Program-made: the position numbers and the translations under genes
Shown: one piece after another, positions 1 to 7,319 of the stretch
Layout: the number at the start of each line of letters is the position of its first letter
Position numbering within the stretch: the first letter of the stretch is position 1
The notes under the pieces: model-generated
What the model was told of the DNA's origin: nothing
The model's input: only the letters and a program-made list of their open reading frames with translations
The model's database searches: none
DNA from: Caulobacter sp.
Lineage (GTDB): Bacteria > Pseudomonadota > Alphaproteobacteria > Caulobacterales > Caulobacteraceae
Direction of reading: 5' to 3'
Assembly: GCA_030678995.1 (NCBI GenBank)
Contig: JAUXTQ010000052.1
Coordinates: forward strand, 62,001 to 126,000
Length of the DNA: 64,000 nucleotides

Positions 1-1159
1 CAGGCCGCAGCAGGGCCGCCAGGCCGGCCGCCAGCGCCAGGGCGACGCCCACGCCGACCACCGCTGCGGGCCAGCCCAGTCGGTCGAAAGCCTGGCCCAG
101 CACCGCCGCGCCGGCCAGTCCGCCCAGATAATAGCAGCTCAGGTACATGCCGCTGGCGGCGGCGCGGTCGGACTTCGCCGCCCGTCCGACAAATCCGGTG
201 GCGGTGGCCTGGGCGAAGAAGGTCCCTACGCCCAGCAGCATCAGGCCGACAATGACCGGCAGGATGCTGGGCAGCAGCAACAGCGGCAGCCCGACCGCGG
301 CCAGACCGAGCGAGGCCCAGAAGGTCGGGCGCGCGCCCCAGCGGCTGGCGACCCTGCCGGCCAGCGGCGTGGTCACCATGGAGGGCAGGAAAACGAAATA
401 GACCAGGCCCAGGGCCATGGGCGACAGGGCGATCGGGCTGCCGGCCAACACGAAGTTGACGTAGGTGAAGGCGCCGATGAAGGCGAACAGGACACAGAAG
501 CCGATGCCGAAACTGGCCAGCAGACAGGTGTTGCGCAGGTGGTTCGCGACGCGGGCGAAAGCCGTCGCCGTTATGGCGCTGGCCGCCACCGGCGCTGTGC
601 GGGGAAGGCTGACGAGAACCAGCGCCGCGCCGGCGAGGTTCAGGGCGGCGAAGACATAGAAGTTGATACTCAGGCCGAAGGACGTCGCCACGGCGCCGGC
701 GATCAGCCGCCCGACCAGATTGCTGGCCACGCCGCCGGTGACATAAGCCGCCAGGGCGCCGGCGGCCTCCTCGGCCGTGCAGTGTTCCGCCAGCCAGGCC
801 ATGGTCAGGGTGAAGGCCGCGGACATGAACAGGCCCTGGACGATACGCAGGGCGGTGAAGGTCTGCAGATCCGGTGCGAAGGCGAGCAGGGTCGTGGGGA
901 TGGCCAGCAGGGCGAGGCTGACCCAGATGCCCTGCCGCCGGTTGATGTGATGGCTTGCAAAGGCGACCAGCAATCCGGCGGCGGCCATGCCGATCGTGCT
1001 GGCGTTGACCGCCAGGCCGATGGCGGCGGGTGACGCTTCGTAGGTCTTCGCCAGGGTCGGCAGGATGGCCTGGGCGGCGAACAGATCGACCAGGGTCAGA
1101 AACCCGATCAGGCCGATGGTCAGGGTACGGATGCGAGGCTGCGCTGCGGCGGGCGTCAT
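1..1159 (-). CDS. MFS transporter (C-terminus cut by window edge)
   Basis: Reading leftward from the ATG at 1159 gives about 386 residues with no stop before the window edge. It begins MTPAAAQPRIRTL and then runs through many hydrophobic helices with short charged loops, including GLIGFLTLVDLFAAQAIL near the start and a loop HHINRRQG between helices 2 and 3, the usual place for the MFS signature. This is an inner-membrane secondary transporter, closest in feel to the YnfM/arabinose-efflux-like drug:proton antiporters. The substrate cannot be read. It is the first gene on the minus strand here and has its own upstream gap with two hairpins separating it from the cupin gene. Confidence 0.88.
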   Translation of the reverse strand, partial: MTPAAAQPRIRTLTIGLIGFLTLVDLFAAQAILPTLAKTYEASPAAIGLAVNASTIGMAAAGLLVAFASHHINRRQGIWVSLALLAIPTTLLAFAPDLQTFTALRIVQGLFMSAAFTLTMAWLAEHCTAEEAAGALAAYVTGGVASNLVGRLIAGAVATSFGLSINFYVFAALNLAGAALVLVSLPRTAPVAASAITATAFARVANHLRNTCLLASFGIGFCVLFAFIGAFTYVNFVLAGSPIALSPMALGLVYFVFLPSMVTTPLAGRVASRWGARPTFWASLGLAAVGLPLLLLPSILPVIVGLMLLGVGTFFAQATATGFVGRAAKSDRAAASGMYLSCYYLGGLAGAAVLGQAFDRLGWPAAVVGVGVALALAAGLAALLRP

Positions 1160-1237
1160 GGCGGCATTTCCGGCTGGGTTCTGAAAATGGAAAAGGCGTG
1201 CGGCGTCGCGGAGGGAGGCGACACCGCACGCCCTGGG

Positions 1238-1292
1238 CCTGAAGCCGGGGGCTTGGGCTTCAGGGACGCGGACCCTGGGGGTGAGGGTCCGC
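1238..1292 (-). terminator. tandem hairpins after the cupin gene
   Basis: Two perfect 9-bp hairpins lie back to back directly downstream (minus strand) of the cupin stop codon. The first has arms 1284-1292 and 1268-1276 (GCGGACCCT/AGGGTCCGC, 7-nt loop). The second has arms 1256-1264 and 1238-1246 (CCTGAAGCC/GGCTTCAGG, 9-nt loop). No T-run follows, so they may act as weak or Rho-assisted terminators, or protect the mRNA end. Confidence 0.55.
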
Positions 1293-1306
1293 GCCGTTCC
1301 CATTCG

Positions 1307-1798
1307 CTACATGGCGTCGTCGGACGCCGGGCCATCGTTCTTGATGTCGGCGCTGATCAACACGGCCGGGACCGTGCCGTTGTTGCGCCACCAGTGGGAA
1401 ATGCCGCCCGATTCCCGCGCCACATCGCCGGCCGGGTGCTCAATCGGGACGCCGCAGTCGCTGCGGTATTCCGTGATCGATCCTTCAAGGGTCATGATCA
1501 GGGCCGGGCGGTCGCCGTGGCTGTGCCAGGGCACCACGCCGCCGGGCTGCACCACCAGACGGCGGATGCGCAGGCGGCGACCGTCGAGGCCGTCGATTTC
1601 CTTGGCCAGGTCGACGAACGCCAGCTCCATGTCCGTGACGTCCTTGGGCGCCATCTCACCCGTGGTGCGGGCGCCGGCCATCGTCTGGGCGGCCGGACAG
1701 GTGGCGGCGGAAGCGGCGCTGCCGAACAGGGCGCCGACCCCGAGGATGGTGGCGGCGAAGGCCATGCGCACGGGCATGTTGGAGGTGGTCTTGGTCAT
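1307..1798 (-). CDS. exported cupin-domain protein
   Basis: This 163-residue protein has a clear signal peptide: a basic start, then the hydrophobic stretch MAFAATILGVGALFGSAASA. The mature part is one small cupin barrel. VVPWHSHGDRP carries the first cupin motif with metal-binding His residues, and the second motif region follows GDVARESGGISHWWRN. The role is probably periplasmic, as a small-molecule-binding or metal-dependent enzyme; no substrate can be named. A ribosome-binding site AAAGGA sits about 7 nt before the ATG. It is transcribed alone, between tandem hairpins and a 158-nt gap. Confidence 0.8.
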   Translation of the reverse strand: MTKTTSNMPVRMAFAATILGVGALFGSAASAATCPAAQTMAGARTTGEMAPKDVTDMELAFVDLAKEIDGLDGRRLRIRRLVVQPGGVVPWHSHGDRPALIMTLEGSITEYRSDCGVPIEHPAGDVARESGGISHWWRNNGTVPAVLISADIKNDGPASDDAM

Positions 1799-1956
1799 GG
1801 GATGTTCCTTTCGGGTATGGGCCGGCCTCGCCCGGTTCCGATGTCGGAACGCGGGCGGAGGAGCCGGTCGCTGTTTGATGAAGACAGTCTAGAAACGAGG
1901 CCGGAGCGCCGATATTCGCTTTCGGTTATGGGTCCGATGCGTTCCGGGGATGGTCG

Positions 1957-2451
1957 TCAGCGGCTGGTGGTGCTGCCGGCGATCGAGGCGGACACCGTGG
2001 CGGCCATGGCGAAGGCGGCGTCGCGATCAGTGATGTCGTAGCGTTTCGCCATCCAGCCGAAGTCGGTCCAGGCGACCCAGACCTTCCCGTCCGGGTCCTG
2101 GACCACCAGCATCCGAACCGGCCAGTCGAGGCCGGCGTAGGGGTTGGCGGTCAGGAACTGCACGCCCAGCGGCGGATTGCCGAACAGCAGCAGCTTTGAC
2201 GGCCGCAGACTGATGTCGGCGCCGGCGGCCAGCTGGCTCTGGTCGATCTCGTCGAAGAACCGGATGCCCTTGGCGGCCACGTCGGCCTTGATGCGGGCGA
2301 CCGTCTCGTCAAAGCCATAGGCGCTCTGAACGCGGATCACCCCCTGGGCCACGGCGGGAACCGGCACCGGGGCGGCGCTGACCGGAGGGGCAACGCCGGC
2401 GTGGATCAGGGCGGCCAGGGCGACCCCCATGAGAGTGGTTTGGATACGCAT
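1957..2451 (-). CDS. exported DUF302-domain protein
   Basis: The protein has 164 residues, with signal peptide MRIQTTLMGVALAALIHAGV ending near VSA-AP. The body fits DUF302: GFDETVARIKADVAAKGIRFFDEIDQS, then the conserved core LLLFGNPPLGVQFL and a C-terminal YDITDRD helix. DUF302 proteins are small exported or membrane-associated proteins of unknown biochemistry, often next to redox or metal genes. Its start lies 1 nt beyond the stop of the patatin gene, so the two are co-transcribed and probably translationally coupled. Confidence 0.82.
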   Translation of the reverse strand: MRIQTTLMGVALAALIHAGVAPPVSAAPVPVPAVAQGVIRVQSAYGFDETVARIKADVAAKGIRFFDEIDQSQLAAGADISLRPSKLLLFGNPPLGVQFLTANPYAGLDWPVRMLVVQDPDGKVWVAWTDFGWMAKRYDITDRDAAFAMAATVSASIAGSTTSR

Positions 2452-2452
2452 G

Positions 2453-3646
2453 TCAGTCTCCTTGTCGCTGATGTCTGTCGATCAGGCGGCCGGCGACCGC
2501 CTCGTGGAGGATGAAGCCCTCCGTTACGTCGATGTCCTGGGTCCACGGCCGGTTGGCGAGCATGCGCGCGGTGTCGGCGTAGCCGGTGTCCCAGCGGGTG
2601 CGGATCCCCTCGGGGCTGAAGTCGATGTCCTTCGAATGGTCGTCGCCGGTCAGGGCCGGGGCGAGCAGCCGCACCACATGCATGCGGCTCACGCAGCCGT
2701 GGGCGGCGAGCGCCAAAAGCTCGGGGTTGTCGCGTCCCGCCTCGGGAAACCGTTCGACCAGCTGGGTGATGATGTGGCGCAGATTGTGGATCTGCTTCTG
2801 ACGGGCGATGTGGCTGGCGGCCCTGCTTGCGTACTGCAAATCCTTCTGCCTGCTCATCACCCTGGCGATGCTGTCGGGCTCGGGACCGCTTGGGCTCCAG
2901 ACGTGCACCGCGAAGATCAGGGCGTTCTGTCGGGGCTCGTCGTCAAACACCGCCTCGACCGGGGTGTTGGAGAGAATGCCGCCGTCCCAGTAAAGCTCGC
3001 CGTCGATCCGCACCGCCGGGAAGGCGGGGGGCAGGGCGCCGGACGCCATCACATGGCGCACGGACAGCGGGCCGTCCTTGCTGTCGAAGTAGCGCATCTC
3101 GCCGGTCTGGACGGCGGCGGCGCCGACCGTCAGCCGCATTTCACCCGCCTCGAGAACATCCGGATCAGTCAGTTCGGACAGGGTCTGTTCCAGCGGCGCG
3201 GTGCTGTAGTAGCCGGCCGATTCCGGACCGAGCGGCGTCTGGGTCCCCAGGAATGCCCACGGATTGGGCTCGAAGAACCCCTTCACGCCCGAGGTGATGG
3301 TCATGGCGTTGGCCGCGAGCATGCCGAACGGCGTCGCACCGGCCAGCTGCATCAGGCTGCTGTGTTTCATTCGCCGCCAGAACTCGCGCAGCCGTGGCAG
3401 GCGACTCTCCGGCGCATTGCCGGCGATCAGGGCGGCGTTGATCGCGCCGATCGAGGTGCCGACCACCCAGTCCGGTTCGATGCCGGCTTCATGCAGCGCC
3501 TGGTAGACCCCGGCCTGGTAAGCGCCCAACGCGCCTCCACCCTGGAACACCAGCACGATCCGGCCGACCGACGCCCGGTCGAGTCTTTCAGCGGCGGCCG
3601 CGTGCGCGGTCTGGTCCGTGCGCCGTTCGAGAGTTTGAACGCCCAT
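2453..3646 (-). CDS. patatin-like phospholipase
   Basis: This is a 397-residue serine lipid acyl hydrolase. The oxyanion-hole glycine motif GGGALG is at residues 36-41, the nucleophile elbow GTSIG at 63-67 (Ser65), and the catalytic Asp motif DGG at 221-223. These are the Ser/Asp dyad signatures of the patatin family. The C-terminal third, about 290-397, matches the extension seen in bacterial patatins with DUF3734. No signal peptide is present. It should hydrolyse acyl esters of membrane phospholipids or storage lipids. It leads a two-gene unit with the DUF302 gene. Confidence 0.9.
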   Translation of the reverse strand: MGVQTLERRTDQTAHAAAAERLDRASVGRIVLVFQGGGALGAYQAGVYQALHEAGIEPDWVVGTSIGAINAALIAGNAPESRLPRLREFWRRMKHSSLMQLAGATPFGMLAANAMTITSGVKGFFEPNPWAFLGTQTPLGPESAGYYSTAPLEQTLSELTDPDVLEAGEMRLTVGAAAVQTGEMRYFDSKDGPLSVRHVMASGALPPAFPAVRIDGELYWDGGILSNTPVEAVFDDEPRQNALIFAVHVWSPSGPEPDSIARVMSRQKDLQYASRAASHIARQKQIHNLRHIITQLVERFPEAGRDNPELLALAAHGCVSRMHVVRLLAPALTGDDHSKDIDFSPEGIRTRWDTGYADTARMLANRPWTQDIDVTEGFILHEAVAGRLIDRHQRQGD

Positions 3647-3741
3647 GTCGCTCCTCCAGCCCGTTCCGATCGTGGGCTCTGTCCTGGCGACTAGGTCTCA
3701 TTCGGCGTGGTCTGACGGAAATGCGGCTTGGCTAATCTGTC

Positions 3742-3758
3742 CATGCGCTCAGCGCATG
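3742..3758. promoter_or_regulatory. 17-bp palindrome upstream of patatin gene
   Basis: CATGCGC-TCA-GCGCATG is a perfect 7-3-7 inverted repeat about 95 bp upstream of the patatin start. It has the size and symmetry of an operator for a dimeric regulator. No second copy was noticed. Confidence 0.35.
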
Positions 3759-3852
3759 ACGGGAAGGCGCAGGCCGCAGGAGCTGCCGTCTTGCGGCCAA
3801 GAACGCCGCAACCGCCGGCACCGTAGGCGGTTCAGGGAGCGGGCCGCGCAGG

Positions 3853-3880
3853 GAGACAGGCTGCCCTGACTGTCTGGCGG
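3853..3880 (+). repeat. 28-bp direct repeat, left copy
   Basis: This block matches 18288-18315 at 26 of 28 positions in the same orientation. It ends in TGTCTGGCGG; in the right-hand copy the final TGGCGG is the complement of a tRNA 3' end (CCGCCA). The block therefore looks like tRNA 3'-terminal sequence plus its downstream flank. Confidence 0.6.
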
Positions 3881-4020
3881 TGGGGGCAGTCGGAGGTCGA
3901 CTACCCTCCGGCCTTGTCCTGCGGCAGAAAGCGCATTGCCGGGTCGTCGCGACAGTCGCCTGATCTGCGTGCGGGGGACGCCTGGCCTGAGCAGGGAAAG
4001 CTGACGGCGCCCGGACCCGG

Positions 4021-4893
4021 CTATTCCGCCCTGGCGAAGTAAGGAAGGTCGCGCGGCGCCAGGGTCTTGATGGCGGGGCTTTCGGCGGCCTTGTCGAAGG
4101 CGGCCAGGATGCGGCGGAAGCGGGCTTCGACCGGCGCCCTGTATTCCGGATGGGTGAAAATGTAGAGCTCGCCATCCTTGACGGCTTCGACGACCCGTTC
4201 ACCCACGGCCAGGGCGGGGATTCCCTCCTGAACCATCGACAAGGTTTTGGCCGGACGCGGCCCTGGCGTCGGCGCCGCGCCGTACTCAGGCGGTCGGCGC
4301 CCATAGCCCTCGTCTATGCGTGACTGGACAACGCCTGGACAAAGAACCGAGACGCCAATCGATCTGGCGGCCAGCTGGACGGACCAGCCCTCGCTCATCG
4401 CAACCACCGCTGACTTGGTCGCGCAGTAGGGCTCCATCGTTGGGGGGCTCATCATCCCGGCCATCGACGAGGTGTTCACGATCCACCCACCCTCGCCATG
4501 GGCCTCGATGAGCGGAACGAAGGTCTCCACCCCGTGGACGACCCCCAGCAGGTTCACATCGAGGACCCAGGTCCAGTCACCGCTCGGCACCTTTCCAAAC
4601 GGACCGCCGACGGGAACACCGGCGTTGTTGCAGACCAGGTGCACCTTGCCGAAGCGCGCGAGCGTCCGTTGCGCCGCCGCCTCGACGTCAGCGCGACGGG
4701 CGACGTTGCAGATCACGCCGTCCGCGGAGATGCCCCTCTGGCGCAGGTGGGCGAGGGCGGCGGCCAGCGCGGTCTCGTCGATGTCGGCGATCATCACCGA
4801 CATGCCCTGCCCGCCGAAGGCTTCGGCGAGACCCAGGCCGATACCGCTGGCGCCTCCTGTGACGAACGCGACCTTTCCTGTCAGCTTCTGCAT
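4021..4893 (-). CDS. SDR-family oxidoreductase
   Basis: A 290-residue classical short-chain dehydrogenase. The NAD(P)-binding motif TGGASGIG is at 12-19, NNAG at 89-92, catalytic Ser143, and the Tyr156/Lys160 pair in YCATK. Asp37 after the second strand (VMIADID) favours NAD(H). An extended C-terminal segment with FTHPEYR is typical of SDRs acting on bulky hydroxy or keto substrates. It follows the esterase gene by 15 nt and should be co-transcribed from the divergent promoter at about 5.95 kb. It may oxidise the alcohol freed by the esterase or feed the ketone to the monooxygenase; the substrate is unknown. Confidence 0.9.
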   Translation of the reverse strand: MQKLTGKVAFVTGGASGIGLGLAEAFGGQGMSVMIADIDETALAAALAHLRQRGISADGVICNVARRADVEAAAQRTLARFGKVHLVCNNAGVPVGGPFGKVPSGDWTWVLDVNLLGVVHGVETFVPLIEAHGEGGWIVNTSSMAGMMSPPTMEPYCATKSAVVAMSEGWSVQLAARSIGVSVLCPGVVQSRIDEGYGRRPPEYGAAPTPGPRPAKTLSMVQEGIPALAVGERVVEAVKDGELYIFTHPEYRAPVEARFRRILAAFDKAAESPAIKTLAPRDLPYFARAE

Positions 4894-4908
4894 TGGCGAG
4901 CAGGTTCC

Positions 4909-5901
4909 TCAATTTTCGTGGCTGATGTGCGCTTGGGACGCGATTGGGTTCGGCTGCGCCTCGTCCCGGAGAAAGTCGGCGATTTCGGCAAGCGCCAGTC
5001 GCGCCTCGGGGAGCAGCTCGAGAAAGGCCTGCCAGACGTGGGGCATGCCGGGCCAGAGGCTGAGGACCACCCGCGTGTCCGCCTGGGCCAGTCGTCTGGC
5101 GAACATCTGCGAGTCCCAGAGGAGGTACTCCGAACCGCTCGCCTGCAGCAGGCAGGGCGGAAATCCTCTCAGCACCTCATCGGGCGCGTTCAGCGGCGAG
5201 ACGCGGGGGTCTTCGACGGGCGTTCCGTCCCGCAGGTACAGACTCACGACCGATTCCAGCCCCGCCCCATCAGCCCCGATGTGGGCTTCCTCTCCCCGCT
5301 CCGAATTCGCGGTTCCATCCAGCACGGGGGACAGCAGCACCAGCCGGTCGGGAACCCGGTCCCCGCTCAGGATCGCGCGGTGGCAGACCGCCGCCGCGAG
5401 ATTGCCGCCGGCCGAGTCGCCCGCGAGATGCAGGCGTGATGCCGGCGCCGGACCGCCGGGACCGGACCGCGCGGCCCAGGCCAGCGCCCGGGCGCAATCG
5501 TCCAGACCCGCGGGGAACGGGTGCTCGGGGGCAAGGCGATAGTCCACGAGCAGGACCGCGGCGCCGGTCATGATGGCCAGGGCCGCGACCACCGGCCTGT
5601 GGCTGTGAAGGCTCCCCGCCACCCAGCCGCCGCCGTGCAGGTAGACGATGCGGGCATCGTCGGTGACCCGCTCCGGAATGATCCACTCCCCCGGAACGCC
5701 GTCAGCCTGGACGGGACGCACCACCACGCCCGCGAGCGGGGGACGGGGACCGACGTCGCCGTAGCCGTCGACGAAACGCCGCATGGTGGAGATCGGGTCG
5801 CTCAACGGCCCGCCCGGTTCGCCGCCGCCCGCCGCGATGTGGGCGAAGGCCCGGGCCAGGTCTGGTCGCGTCGCCGGATTGCCTGGGGTGTGTACGGTCA
5901 T
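4909..5901 (-). CDS. alpha/beta hydrolase, hormone-sensitive-lipase family
   Basis: 330 residues. Family IV esterase hallmarks are present: oxyanion motif HGGG at 89-92, nucleophile motif GDSAG with Ser163, acid residue near Asp263 and His288 in MPHVW. No signal peptide, so cytoplasmic. The Met at 5901 was chosen because family homology begins shortly after it, and further upstream codons run through the promoter module. In this cluster a carboxylesterase or lactonase is expected to open the ester or lactone made by the Baeyer-Villiger enzyme. Transcribed away from the AraC-type gene. Confidence 0.9.
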   Translation of the reverse strand: MTVHTPGNPATRPDLARAFAHIAAGGGEPGGPLSDPISTMRRFVDGYGDVGPRPPLAGVVVRPVQADGVPGEWIIPERVTDDARIVYLHGGGWVAGSLHSHRPVVAALAIMTGAAVLLVDYRLAPEHPFPAGLDDCARALAWAARSGPGGPAPASRLHLAGDSAGGNLAAAVCHRAILSGDRVPDRLVLLSPVLDGTANSERGEEAHIGADGAGLESVVSLYLRDGTPVEDPRVSPLNAPDEVLRGFPPCLLQASGSEYLLWDSQMFARRLAQADTRVVLSLWPGMPHVWQAFLELLPEARLALAEIADFLRDEAQPNPIASQAHISHEN

Positions 5902-5952
5902 TGGCGAGCCTTCCGATTGGGCGCCACCGTTGCGATACTGGCCGGGGCGATA

Positions 5953-6014
5953 GTGTACGCTGTACGCTATGGTACAATTCACCGCTTGTCCACCGGAATG
6001 CGTACGGCGTACAC
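5953..6014. promoter_or_regulatory. bidirectional promoter with twin 15-bp operators (copy 1)
   Basis: Two near-perfect palindromes of the form GCGTAC-N3-GTACGC lie at 5953-5967 (GTGTACGCTGTACGC) and 6000-6014 (GCGTACGGCGTACAC), with centres 47 bp apart. Between them, overlapping -35 candidates face both ways: TTGTCC rightward (18 nt to TACACT) and TGGACA leftward (17 nt to TAGCGT). Each operator covers one -10 box, so binding would silence both the esterase/SDR pair and the AraC-type gene. Confidence 0.72.
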
Positions 6015-6128
6015 TTGCCCGATCTTCCGAGGAACGAGCGCGATCGCAACGCGCCATCGGACGACCAACAGGAAGCGGCCGCGGCGGAGCGCTTACGCCC
6101 CCGTCACAGCCCATTGAGGGAGGCGAAG

Positions 6129-7151
6129 ATGTCACGCACAGGTGTCGAGCCGTTTGCGCCGGGGATGAGCCTGGCGGACCTCCGCATCTATCTGGCCGCC
6201 GGCGGAAAGCCGCGAGAGCAGATCGACAGGCTGCTACAGGCCCACGGTATCCAGGACCCGGGCGACCAGGCGCACGCCCTGGTTCCGGTTGATGTCTGCT
6301 GGCGGATTTTCACCGAACATGCCGCCCTGATCGATGACGAGATGCACTGCGTCTTCGGCACGCGCCTGAGACCGGGCGGCACCAACCTGATCATCGCCAG
6401 GATGCTCCTGGCGCCGACGATCCACGACGCCCTGTGCGCCTACGCCGAGGCCTCGGCGATTTTCGTCGAGGAGCTGCAGGTCACGGTGACCCGTCGCAAG
6501 GAGGGGCTGTCGCTGCGGTGGCGCTCACGGGAGCCGGACAACCCGCTCCACCACATCGTCCTGGAGGGGGTCGCCGCCGTCTACTATTCCATCTTCTGCT
6601 GGATGGCCGGGACGGCGCTGCCGGTCCTGAGGGTTCGCGCGCCCGCCGCCAGACGGGACGCGGCATCGACCCTGCTCCATCTGATGGGGGCTCCTGTCGT
6701 CCACGCCGGCGGCGACCTGGAAATCATCTTCGCCCCGGAAGCTGCCCAGGTTCCGGTCAGCCAGGTCGAGATCAGCGCCTGGCGGGATGGGGCCTACAAG
6801 GTGCTTTCGGCGCTGGCGGCGCGGTCCCGCCCGATGGCCCTGGGCGGCGCGTTCTCTGAACTGGTGCGGTCGGCGTTGCAAGACGGCGTCGACCAGGGGT
6901 CGGTGGCGCGGCGTTGGGGAGTCTCGACCAAGACGGTCGCGCGGCGGCTTGAACAGGAAGGGTGCTCCTTCCGCCGGATTCGCGACGAGGTCCGGATGCA
7001 GAATTCCACCTGCCTGATCCACGCGGGCCTGACCGTGGAGCAGATCGGCGAGATGCTGGGCTACGAGGACTCCCGCAGTTTCCGCAGAGCCTTCCGCCGC
7101 TGGTTCGGGCTCAGTCCGTCCGCCTATCGCAGCCAGCACGCGCCCGCCTGA
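6129..7151 (+). CDS. AraC-family transcriptional regulator
   Basis: 340 residues, started at the ATG at 6129 because GGGAGG lies 7 nt upstream; earlier codons run through the operator region. The N-terminal 200 residues fit the arabinose-binding-type sensor/dimerisation domain of OruR-like regulators. The C-terminal 100 residues are a double helix-turn-helix: [18 protein letters not shown] for the first and [20 protein letters not shown] for the second, ending in the AraC hallmark FGLSPSAYR. It is divergent from the esterase gene and upstream of the TonB receptor, so it probably activates uptake and catabolic genes when the substrate is present. It could also be the protein that binds the twin palindromes, although TetR is a better geometric match. 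Confidence 0.9.
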   Translation: MSRTGVEPFAPGMSLADLRIYLAAGGKPREQIDRLLQAHGIQDPGDQAHALVPVDVCWRIFTEHAALIDDEMHCVFGTRLRPGGTNLIIARMLLAPTIHDALCAYAEASAIFVEELQVTVTRRKEGLSLRWRSREPDNPLHHIVLEGVAAVYYSIFCWMAGTALPVLRVRAPAARRDAASTLLHLMGAPVVHAGGDLEIIFAPEAAQVPVSQVEISAWRDGAYKVLSALAARSRPMALGGAFSELVRSALQDGVDQGSVARRWGVSTKTVARRLEQEGCSFRRIRDEVRMQNSTCLIHAGLTVEQIGEMLGYEDSRSFRRAFRRWFGLSPSAYRSQHAPA

Positions 7152-7245
7152 TCGACCCAAGCCCGTCCGAAAATGTCCGGCGCCGGTGGGGAGGTTGGCC
7201 CCTGTTCACCGGTTGAGGCCTCGCCCAGGCTCCGTGATCAAGAAG

Positions 7246-7287
7246 GGACGACCAGCTGCGGTGCAGTCGGGAACGTCCCGGTCGTCC
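7246..7287. promoter_or_regulatory. inverted repeat in TonB-receptor leader
   Basis: GGACGACC (7246-7253) and GGTCGTCC (7280-7287) form an 8-bp inverted repeat with a 26-nt spacer in the 168-bp gap before the receptor gene. It could be a hairpin in the mRNA leader or a regulator site. The GCGTAC operator of the cluster is not found here. Confidence 0.3.
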
Positions 7288-7319
7288 GCGGACGTCGCGG
7301 AAATGGGGAGCGAAATACA

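Larger units (their letters stand above)
3647..4020. other. gene-free gap between patatin gene and catabolic cluster
   Basis: No credible coding region is seen in these 374 bases. It holds a 17-bp palindrome (3742-3758), likely part of the patatin promoter, and a 28-bp repeat (3853-3880) shared with the tRNA-remnant area at 18.3 kb. This gap may be the left boundary of an inserted catabolic island. Confidence 0.5.
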